Assembly (NCBI GenBank): GCA_001579985.1
Contig: LRSR01006701.1
Coordinates: 1-27,465 of the forward strand
Reading direction: 5' to 3'
From: Hypsibius dujardini
Taxonomy: Eukaryota; Tardigrada; Eutardigrada; Parachela; Hypsibiidae
Length of the DNA stretch: 27,465 nucleotides
The notes below the pieces were generated by a model. The model saw nothing but the letters and a program-made list of their open reading frames with translations. It was not told the origin of the DNA and did not search any database. Both the position numbers and the translations under genes were made by a program. Of this stretch, positions 10,208 through 18,900 are shown one piece after another. How positions within the stretch are numbered: position 1 is the stretch's first letter; the number at the start of each line of letters is the position of its first letter.

Positions 10208-10957
10208 ATGCTGGCGCGAAATTTAACTTCTTTATTGGACGAGCTGAACGAAGCGGTGAATGTGTACCGGGCAGGTAGGAAACAACTTTCTAACTTTCTC
10301 ATTCAACGAAACGAAACGTCATATTCGTTTGGTTAATCTCTTTACTTTAATGTTCAATTAGTTAAATGTCTATCTCGCCACTATCGGACGATGTCTGCTT
10401 CTTTGTGTCTATCTATCTATTCGTCTGTCTGCCTGTCTGTCTGTCTGTCTGTCTATAAGTCTGTCTGTCTGTCTGTCTGCCTGTCTGTTTGTCTGTCTGT
10501 CTGTCTGTCTATAAGTCTGTCTGTCTGTCTGTCTGCCTGCCTGCCTGCTGCCCATCTGTCTGTCTGTCTGTCTGTCTGTCTGTGGAGATGTCCGCATGTC
10601 TTTGTCTGTCTACGTCTGTTTGTCTGCCTACATGTTTGGTTGTCTGCCTGGTCAATCTACTGAACACAATAACAACCTCATAGATTACAACAGTGGTTCC
10701 CTTAACTGTTTCTTCTTCTTCTGCCAGAAACGGATGTCCTGCGAGACGCCACCGCCGACCTCCGCAGCAAAGTGACCATCGGAATCGGCCTGATTCTGCT
10801 GATTTTAATCATCGAAATGGCCATGCTCTTCGGCACCATCTTCCTCAGCGTGCGGGAGAAGCGTCAAAGTGTGACCTACAAACTCCTCGACCACAACAAA
10901 ATCAGCACCATCAACAAGTTCTCCCCCACCGACCCGAAACACCAACTCGAGATCTGA
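10208..10957 (+). CDS. Small single-pass membrane protein, 98 residues, two exons
   Basis: I do not recognise a named family. Exons 10208-10274 and 10728-10957 join in phase across a GTAGGA donor and a TTCTTCTTCTTCTGCCAG acceptor and end at TGA. Residues 1-36 are an acidic amphipathic helix-like stretch (SLLDELNEAVNVYRAETDVL). A strong membrane segment follows at about 38-63 (VTIGIGLILLILIIEMAMLF), then a basic tail (SVREKRQSVTYKLLDHNK) to the end. There is no separate signal peptide, and Lys/Arg after the hydrophobic segment suggest the tail is cytosolic. An acceptor-like TTTCTACTAG lies 15 bp before the ATG, so a 5' leader intron is likely. The intron is mostly CTGT microsatellite, and the 3' region carries three tandem copies of a CATGGCCA element. 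Confidence 0.75.
10419..10640. repeat. (CTGT)n microsatellite
   Basis: Fills the only intron of the small membrane-protein gene. It contains a repeated CTGTCTATAAGTCTGT block (10447 and 10505 areas), a small internal duplication. Confidence 0.95.
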
Positions 10958-11008
10958 TCGCCCACATTTCTTTCCCGAAAACCGAAGAAGCTATTGACCT
11001 TGTACACG

Positions 11009-11266
11009 CGTGGCCAGATTACTGGGTGGCCCGAGTTCGAACACTCTTCAGCTGGGCGCAAGCAAAATTGGGTGGTCCGAGTTTACGCCAAACACCCAGT
11101 ATTATGGCCATGTGTTTGAGACGTCCACACGTGGCCAGATTACTGGGTAGCCCGAGTTTGAGCCAAACACCCAGTATTATGGCCATGTGTTTGAGACTCC
11201 ACACGTGGCCAGATTACTGGGTGGCCCGAGTTTGAGCCAAACACCCAGTATTATGGCCATGTGTGT
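11009..11266. mobile_element. Three tandem copies of a CATGGCCA-ended inverted-repeat element
   Basis: Copies start at 11009, 11130 and 11204. Each begins CGTGGCCAGATTACTGGGTG and ends CACCCAGTATTATGGCCATG, nearly complementary ends of about 20 bp. Copy 1 is longer, with a middle containing GAGTTCGAACACTC and AGCTGGGCGCAAGCAAAATT; copies 2 and 3 lack this. A fourth, dispersed copy is at 18907-19015 on the same strand. Confidence 0.7.
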
Positions 11267-11466
11267 AAATACATTTTCCTCACCACGGTTTTTCACTTGT
11301 TCTCTCTCACGCGATGATATCAGATGGTCAGGCAAAAGGAAAAAGAAGACGAGATTTAGATTCCAACAATCCAGCACTGCCGTGAATACATATTTGGTAA
11401 CATTTTACAACAAAACAAAGGAAGAGGGCAGTGGGAGGAGGAACTCTCAACGGGGGAAGTCCTTCG
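11267..11466. other. Short gap between convergent genes, nothing recognised
   Basis: Lies between the repeat cluster downstream of the small membrane-protein gene and the NCBP3 stop codon. It should hold the NCBP3 3' UTR. I see no AATAAA on the minus strand and no gene. Confidence 0.5.
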
Positions 11467-14119
11467 CTACGGGATTGGACCCATCCGTCTTACCAGGTTC
11501 AGCCGGTTCCGCAGGTCCGGTTCGCCGGCTCGACCGAGTCGTGAGTGCACGTTGCCTTTAGCAGGGGGCGGTGCGACGAGGGGCTGCGTTGTGCTGTGAG
11601 TGATGCGGTGACGGAGATCGTCCGCGGAGATGGGGAGCGCCTCCTCCTTGTGCTGGAGCATGTACCGGAGATCACCGGGTCGGATCAGCGGCTTCGTCAA
11701 CGAGGTCGCCAGAGACCGGATAGGCAGCTTCGTCGACGGGGTCGCCAGGGGCAGGCGTCCCTCGGTCATCGTCGTCGTCGTCCTATGAGAGAGAAAGGAA
11801 TAAAGGTTCACCAAGGGTGTCAACAAGGTCGCGTATTGAAGTTTGACAGCTCGCGTGAAGATCCCGTAGCTCGAATGAAGAAAAACTGACACAAAAAGCA
11901 GTCCAGGATAGAAAGGCTGATCGTGAAATAAACGGACGAGGCGGGGCTTCCGTTGTTCGGTAAAAGCAGAATGAGGACAAGCTATGCAGACAGACATGCA
12001 ATCGCAGCAACAATTGCAGTCCATAGTTTGGATACGCCGACAGAAAGACACACAGACATGTGAAAATGTAGATCGGCATAGAAGATGTCCGTACAATAGA
12101 GAGACAAAAACATAACCATATACACGAGGCGAGCACGGAGACAGACCACAAATTCATATACGGAGATAACATACCCAGAGACAGACAGACCAACAGGCAG
12201 ACAGGCAGACAGGCAGACAGGTAGGCAGACAGGTAGGCAGACAGGCAGACAGACAGACAGACAGACAGACCAACAGACAGACAGGCAGACAGGTAGGCAG
12301 ACAGGCAGGCAGACAGACAGACAGAGGGGTAGAACACTGATCTGATCTAGAATACAGACACAGGACAGACAATCCTACATACAATACCAGTGATTGGCGC
12401 AGAGGTAACAAAGTGGAATTACCAGGATATTTTAGACAAAAGTTTGGTGAAATCGCAAAACGAAAGGGAAACAGTAGTCTGACCTATTCGTGCTGCGTTC
12501 GTACGGAGTCCTAGGTCGTTGGGAGAGGACCTCCAGCTGTACTTTCAACGACCGACCAACAGGCACCGGATGGTTCACCGTTCCGTTCCTGCCGTTCGTT
12601 TCCGGTTTCTTGCCCAGTCGCTCGCTGATGTGCGTTTTCTCTTTCGGCTCCGCAATCAGGACAGTCCTGTGGAAAAAAGTCATACTCAATCACACTCGCT
12701 ACTAAAGAAGAACTGAAATCATATTTTAATACGTAATTCTAATTAATTAGAATCATAATCTACTTTACATTAAATTACTAGTACCGTTTCATCGTTCGCA
12801 GAGCAGCAGCCACGTCTTCCGCAGGAGCAGAACGGATTTTGACGACTGCGACCGCGCCGCCCTCAAACGCCAGACTCCTCGGATCGACGTCATCGCTTTT
12901 CGATGTCTTATCGGTGATTTGAGCGAACCGAAACAGTAACTGCTTAGCCTTCCGCGGCACGGTTCGGGCGACACGCCACGAACCCTTTGGCACCGGAAGA
13001 GGGAAGGAGGCGAGGTCGCAGACGTAGATCTCCTCACCGGTGTCCGAGTCCAATTCCACCGGATATTGGCGGACCGTTTTGTGTCGATCGGTGGAGCGGC
13101 GGTGGCCGGAAATGTCGTCGTCAGCGTCGGAATCCTGCGACTTCGCCACAGCGCGGAAGGGTTGCGAGGCGGCAAGCATGGCGAGGCCGGCGGTTGCGGC
13201 GTCCTTGAAAATGACGTTGCACGATGTGCCGCTAATCCAGTCTGTCGCACATTAAGATGTAAATCAAATAAATAGTTAAACTGCCCAAAATATAAATAAA
13301 ATAATCATATAAAGTTGTCTTGGTCAAATCAAGCAATAGATCAATCAACCGTTAACACTGATCAAATCAAGCAATAGATCAATCAACCGTTAACACCGAT
13401 GCGTCAGCGAAAACCGCTCAACTGTTCAATCAACGTAGGACAGTCCATACAAATATTCCACTCACCCGCTCGTAGCGGAGCATGCTCGTCAAACAATTCC
13501 GCAACGTCTTTCGCGGTCATCTGATCCGTTCCCCTGATGTGCAGCGTATTCAACTGATACTTCGACCGTTCTAGACCGCAAAAACAACAATGCTTCCAAC
13601 AAGGGGGAAAAATGCACAGGAGACGTCAACTTACTCGCAGAAGATTCCAAGTCCATATTCAAACTGCAATTAGTGCAACAATCTCAATGAAATAGCACCA
13701 AACAAACCGAAATCCAATGCCCACCTCCTGTACAAATCCGTCAAGCTCTCCAGAGGGCAGTTGGGCTGACGTTCGGGCTGCGTGCGGGGTGGAGAACTCT
13801 CGATCGCTTTTGGGAGCTCTTCAACAAACACGCCATCTTCTTCTACCGCCAACGGTAGGGGACCATCTTCCTCCATCGCCGGCGGTAGAGGAATCGTCGC
13901 GGCGAGCCGTTCCTTCTTTCGTGGGGATTTCCCTTTGGTGTGCTTCTTTCGATGGTGTGATCGTTCGGATTTGGAGCGGTGATGGTGCGAGGAGGCAGAC
14001 GGCGGCGCGGTCCATGCGGGATGCTCCGGAACAAATTCAAATTCGTCCGCTTCGTCATCCTCCACGGAGAGTGTCATGAAGTCCTCCGTCGCGGAGTTGC
14101 CGTTGGATTGAGCCGCCAT
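11467..14119 (-). CDS. NCBP3: Nuclear cap-binding protein subunit 3
   Basis: NCBP3 pairs with NCBP1 in an alternative nuclear cap-binding complex and binds capped RNA through an unusual N-terminal RRM, acting in mRNA export. Six minus-strand exons: 14119-13725, 13663-13635, 13570-13466, 13241-12785, 12666-12484 and 11782-11467. All junctions are GT-AG with matching phase, giving 494 codons (human about 620). An acidic, Ser/Pro-rich and His/Lys-rich N-terminus (1-130) precedes the RRM-like region, where LNTLHIRGTDQMTAKDVAEL (about 148-167) and DWISGTSCNVIF (177-188) match human IHICGVDEMSTQDVFSYF and EWLDDTSCNVVW. QLLFRF (277-282) matches the NRLFMRFA strand. The C-terminus has the family's spaced xxRLG motifs: ISERLGKK (342-349) and VHSRLG (about 468-473). 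The start is the Met of MAAQSNGNS; an in-frame upstream Met at 14188 exists but lies in the repeat array. Exon 2 is only 29 nt. Confidence 0.9.
11938..11949. repeat. Isolated GAGGCGGGGCTT motif
   Basis: Copy of the GC-rich core shared by the fold-back elements, here in the last NCBP3 intron without an obvious partner arm. Possibly a remnant. Confidence 0.3.
12176..12325. repeat. (ACAG/GCAG)n microsatellite
   Basis: ACAG and GGCAGACAGGTAG variants inside the NCBP3 intron between exons 5 and 6. Contains several copies of AGACAGGTAGGC, a second-order repeat. Confidence 0.95.
13324..13399. repeat. Tandem duplication, 38-bp unit
   Basis: Two copies of a 38-bp unit beginning TCAAATCAAGCAATAGATCA (13324-13361 and 13362-13399), differing by one base near the junction. 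They lie in the NCBP3 intron between exons 3 and 4. Near-identity implies a recent duplication. Confidence 0.85.
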
Positions 14120-14154
14120 TATGGTAATCGGTGTGAATGATCTACGTTTTGTTG

Positions 14155-14560
14155 TGCAATTAAAACATTTTATTCTCAGCGAGAACATTTTATTTTCAAC
14201 GGGAAAACATCAGAAAGAACATTTTATTCCCAACGAGAACGTTTTCTTATTAACAAGAACATCTTATTATCAACAAGAACATTTTAATCTCAACATTTTA
14301 CTCCTGCGAGAACATTTTATTACGAGTGAGAACATTTTATTCCTGCGAGAACATTTTATTCCCAGTGAGAACATTTTATTATTAGCGAGAACATTTTATT
14401 CTCAGCACTTCATTCCTGCGAGAACATTTTAGTCCAGCGACAACAGCGGCGAGAATATGTTATTCTCAACGGTAAAACATCAGAGAGAACATTTTATCTC
14501 ACTTCTCAGCGAGAATATTTTATTTCATCGAGAACATCGTCGAGAGCATTTTAATCTCGT
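14155..14560. repeat. GAGAACATTTTATT minisatellite (about 17-20 bp unit)
   Basis: At least fifteen degenerate copies of GAGAACATTTTATTCTCAGC-like units directly upstream of NCBP3. On the NCBP3 sense strand each unit reads AATAAAATGTTCTC, so it combines a polyadenylation-like hexamer with an ATG. The NCBP3 start codon is about 35 bp from the edge of the array. Confidence 0.85.
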
Positions 14561-14821
14561 CAGCGACTATTCAGCATTGGCCCGTTTTTAAGCTTCGTAT
14601 CACCTCGTAACCTTCAGTCGATTGGTTGATTGATACGGTTCCGCCCAATGCGGAGCGGATGTCATTGCTGTGAATATTTGGGTGTTCCGGACTCAGGACT
14701 ATGCCGCAAGTTGTGCTGTAAATTCGACCCGTCGTGAAGTTCGTTGAAAAAATCCTTTCGATCGGTGAGATGTTCCAGCCACAGGCGGATTAATGAATAT
14801 CAAAGAAACATTTAATAACGC

Positions 14822-15095
14822 TGTACAAGTACTCTACTGCCGCGATTGTAACAGTCGGTTTAGCCCCGCCTCCGTCACACACGCCTGTGTGCTGAGTGAG
14901 CGCACACGCCTGTGTGCTGAGTGAGCGCACATGCCTATGTGCTGAGTGGGCGCACACGCCTGTGTGCTGAGTGAGCGCACATGCCTATGTGCTGAGTGAG
15001 CGCACACGCCTGTGTGCTGAGTGGGCGCACACACAGTTGTGCACACCCGGGGTAAAAAACCGACCGTTATAATCGCGGTAGTACAGTACTGTACT
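14822..15095. mobile_element. Fold-back element, family B, copy 1
   Basis: Left arm from 14824 (CTACTGCCGCGATTGTAACA, then GTCGGTTTAGCCCCGCC) pairs with right arm 15053-15095 (AAAAAACCGACCGTTATAAT, then CGCGGTAGTAC). The interior is a 25-bp minisatellite. No open frame. The right arm overlaps the left arm of copy 2 through a shared GTACAGTACTGTAC palindrome. Confidence 0.65.
14878..15027. repeat. 25-bp minisatellite, exactly six units
   Basis: Six abutting 25-bp units with starts at 14878, 14903, 14928, 14953, 14978 and 15003. Units 1, 2, 4 and 6 have CACAC-GCCT-GTGTG; units 3 and 5 have CACAT-GCCT-ATGTG. The only other variation is A/G at unit position 22 (GTGAGCG or GTGGGCG). Lies inside fold-back element B copy 1. 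Confidence 0.95.
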
Positions 15096-15305
15096 GCCAC
15101 GATTTTAAAGGTGGATTTAGCCCCGCCCACCCCAGATAGACTGTAGGTGACGTCACGGATTCACTTCCGTTCATCAACGGCCGAGCTTCGGCCCGCCAAA
15201 AGCGCAGTGAAACCAGTGAACACAAGTTGGACCGGGGGGTCGGTAATTTACTTGTAGGGCAAAAAAATCCACCCTTAAAATCGCGGCAGTACTGTACGAA
15301 AATGC
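15083..15305. mobile_element. Fold-back element, family B, copy 2
   Basis: Left arm GTACTGCCACGATTTTAAAG then GTGGATTTAGCCCCGCCC (15090-15128) pairs with right arm 15258-15300 (AAAAAAATCCACCCTTAAAA, then TCGCGGCAGTACTGTAC). The interior is unique and non-coding. Confidence 0.65.
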
Positions 15306-15349
15306 TCAGAGTCTGAGACGCTAATTGAAAAAGTGAGCAAACAAGGACA

Positions 15350-15700
15350 TACCCGTATGCTCGCGATCTCAAGGGACACTTTTCTGCCCTACCCGTAAAT
15401 TTTAACCAACCAGGGCCGTGCCTTTTCAGTGCCGTTCACCAAATTAGCACTGTAAGGAGATATATACGGAAAAGCACAACTGTGCAATCAATCAATCGAG
15501 CACAACGAATAAGCTGTTCGAAATGAGCCAATCAGAGAAGAGTGACAACTGTACAATCAATCAATCGAGCACAATGAGTAAGCTGTACGAAATGAGCCAA
15601 TCAGAGAAGAGTGAATCAGATTGATCGTTCCATCGAGTGCAGGGCCATACCGAGGGAGGCGGGGCTTAGCTGTCCCTTCAGATCGCGAGCATACGGTACA
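15350..15700. mobile_element. Fold-back element, family D, with internal 69-bp duplication
   Basis: Left arm CCCGTATGCTCGCGATCTCA then AGGGACA (15352-15378) pairs with right arm TGTCCCTTCAGATCGCGAGC then ATACGG (15671-15697). The right arm continues outward-in as GAGGCGGGGCTTAGC, the GC core shared with other families. A diverged single arm is at 27385-27430. The interior has two 69-bp tandem units at 15476-15544 and 15545-15613. Confidence 0.6.
15476..15613. repeat. Tandem duplication, 69-bp unit
   Basis: Two units beginning ACAACTGTGCAATCAATCAA and ACAACTGTACAATCAATCAA, 15476-15544 and 15545-15613, with about five differences. Each ends CCAATCAGAGAAGAGTG. Confidence 0.9.
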
Positions 15701-15917
15701 CAAAAACGAGATGAACTATAGAAATACAGGGAAGACTGAAGAAACCACGTTGATTTCCCACCACAAACTATCATTAAAAAAAGTCATATTAAATGCACTT
15801 TCCTAATACTGACTGCTCTAAAAAGGTTCTATTGTTTAAACAAAAATAACGAAATTTCTTGCTGATTCTGCCCCATCGCTCATGAGAAAGACCGAACTGA
15901 GCGGTAGATCCGAAGGG

Positions 15918-18900
15918 TCATTTCCTCTTGGCTGACTGAATGTACTTGGCATAAGCGACGGCGCACTCATTCCCTTCGCTAGAATACACGATCGGCTTTT
16001 CCGTTGTTGGCTCGCTAGATTCGGAAGAGAAAAAGGAACAATCATGATACGCGGAAAAATATGCAAATTCCGTATTGGGTAAACATAAAACTGCGCGAAC
16101 TGACCCGTGGGTTAAATTGAAATCCACAATGGCGTCATGCGACATCTGCAGATTCGTTTCCGGTTCCCATGTACACTCGTGTGGAGGATCTGAGTCACGA
16201 TGACGAAAGAACAATCCAATCGGGGCTTGATTGATTGATTGACTCATCAGCCCCGTTTCCAAAGTTTCAAATTTTTTATGTAAATCACTGTTAAACATTT
16301 GATTCCAAATTTTTTGATATCTTTTCACTCCAAATTCGATTTGGATTCGATTGACATCAGCAGAACCTTTTTTGGATGCAAGGGGGCGGAGCTATGGGCT
16401 AGTTTCAAACTAGGCTTCCAAGTGACATTACAGAAATGACCCATAACTCCGCCCCCTGGCATCCAAATAAGACTCTGCTGATGTCATTCGATTTTAAATT
16501 GAATTTGGAGTGGAAGGGTGTCAAAAACCTTGGAATCAAACGTTTTACAGTCGTTCGGATAAAAAACTGATACTTCGGGAACGTTGCTGATAAATCAATC
16601 AATCAAGCCCTGGGCCATAACACAAAGTGGTGCGGGAATTTCTTTCTTCCTTTTGAAACCGCGGATGTAATTTCCAGCCCAAGACCCAAGGGATATTTAC
16701 TTACAGCCAAGCCATTTCACAAAGTAAATGCGTATCCCGGCGGGGTCGCGGGACGAGCCGACGATCCGTTCCACCTCCCAGAAGGCGTTCTCGACGGTGT
16801 GGATGACAGGCCCTGGTCGTGCGGTCACTCGCAACTTGGGCTTGGCCACGAAGGGCAGCGAAGTGCGTTTGACCTTCCCGTTGCCCGTCTTTTCCATCCA
16901 ATCGAGCGTGTCGATGTAGTGCGGAATTTGCTGTTGCACGCGTTCGTTGTCGGCGGAGAAGGGATAATCCTTGCAGAGAGCCTCCCTTGCCGCGATATCA
17001 TGCTCCACCGACCTGAACAAGCAGGAACTTTGACGGTGAATGCAGAATGAAATGCAGAATTCGATTTCAACGTATCTTTCTGTACGAGGTAAAGGCTAGT
17101 AACCATGCCGTTTTATAAACGTAACTTAACTAAGCCGGCAGGCCAGCAGGTGGCGCATAAGTCGTTTTTAAGGAAACAACGGCACATAAGGGACCGAAGT
17201 GGCGCCTCTATCGGACTGCTTGCACACTTCTCCATTGAGATTCTTCCCCTTTTTTTTGGACCCAAATTCGAACCGTGAGACTTAGGAACGAACTAAAATG
17301 GGTCAGAGAATGTTTTCAAGCCATCTGCTATGGCATGGCAGCACTGCAGCGCCGGGAAATCAAGTTGAAAAAAACCCGGCCTGTTTAAGTTACGATTTCT
17401 AAAACGGCCTGGTTAACAGCATTTACCTCGTACCATTTTTCTTTGGCGGACGGTGGTCGTCCGTTCAGTTTCAGGTATCGTCCGTATTGGCCGCGTAATT
17501 CACAATTCACCTGGCAGACTCGCAGATATTCCGGCACGGATTTGGCGGAATGAAGCTTGCAGAGTAGAAAGAGCTTCCCCTGTGGCAAGAAAAAAAGGAA
17601 CAAGACTTAGTAGTGCCAACAATTATATATAATTTAAAATGGCAATATTAAGAAAAGGAATATACACAGATGGCAAAAAACCGAGTCAAGCCATTACACT
17701 AGTTTCGTGGCTATTGTACACAACCATCGAGTTGAAGTGCTTAATTCGGTCAGCGCAAGGTTTTTGCCACGTGTATGTACACATCCCGATGCGAAAGGGA
17801 CATTTCGTGACTAAGCTGGCTAGCGCAGTTTACCCCATAACTAAGTCAACCCTAATCATTTATGCTTCGTTTGGAATAATCGTCAGTCAAAACTAAGGAA
17901 AAAAGCCAAGCTTAGCTCTAGCTATCATAGTTTGACTTATGTCGATGTAGACTCGTTAATTATCCTAAACTAGCCCATTTATGACTGATATTTCTGCCTC
18001 ATGCCTTATTTTAGCTTGTTAAGGATGAGCCTAGTCCGAATAGGCTTAAACTGAGTTACTAGTAACTTCTCTGTCGAAAGCCCAGCTTCGACTAAGGAAC
18101 ACTTAGAGAAACGCATGTGCACCAAGCCAAGCAAAAAATACTCTGAAATTTTTCAACGGCTTGAAAACATTTCAAAATCTCCTGATACAACGCGGCCGTC
18201 TTTTTCCCTGGAATTTCTGTTTGCGCTTTCGCCATTTCAACACTGACGACCTATAAAAGGTAAGAATTAGTAACGTTGAAATGGATTTGCAGTTTTACAC
18301 TTTTTCGCAGGATCCACATTGAAAGAACGCCGTCCACTCTTGCCGACCCGCTGAGATAACATTGCGGTTTCTTTATTTTATTTTTCTCCAGTAAGTACTG
18401 TACAGTATTACGCTCATGATGGCTCCTTTCTTCCGTTTGGTAGTTTCCTATCTTGGAAGTGGCATTAAAAATTCTTTCTTTCCTCCAGTGCAAATTTTTT
18501 GTTGAGTTTCCACTGCCTGATTTCACGCTAAAAAAACAGCTGAGCAGCATCACATAAACTGTGGCTGTGTTTAAGATACGCTAGTTGATGCATGACAAAG
18601 TAAAGGTAGTTTTGCCTATAATTCAAACTCATCATCAGCCTCAACAAAAGCAGTTTCGGGCGGCGAAACTTCACCTTGAGACCAGCCGTAATTAGCCTAA
18701 ACTACCTTATCCCAATGCGGGAGTAGCCGTTGATTGAAGCTATCCAAGTTTTGCTCAGCCAAATAAGGTAAACTAGGTAGCGCCGAGTATTCCTCTATGT
18801 GAATATAACATGTGCTGATCATCAGTGCTAAGGTTGTCAGAACTCTACTATGCTTCCCTAAATTGCTCAGTTTAGCTTAGCGCTGAGATACATCTTTCGC

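Noticed and set aside
11009-11120. tRNA gene or tRNA-derived SINE, from the GAGTTCGAAC stretch
   Set aside because: No cloverleaf or A box could be drawn, and the element ends are inverted repeats; kept only as an alternative in the findings.
12511-12716. Plus-strand and alternative minus-strand frames over NCBP3 exon 5
   Set aside because: Shadows; only the frame giving ISERLGKK joins in phase to both neighbouring exons and matches NCBP3.
14121-14432. 103-codon plus-strand frame in the GAGAACATTTTATT array
   Set aside because: Translation of the minisatellite (ENILFLREHFIPSENI repeats), opposite to the NCBP3 5' end.
14878-15027. CRISPR array
   Set aside because: Units abut with no unique spacers, and the genome is eukaryotic; it is a minisatellite.
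17639-17896. 85-codon plus-strand frame MAILRKGIYTDG...
   Set aside because: Lies in an intron of the chromodomain gene, without a recognisable domain or splice partners; AT-rich chance frame.
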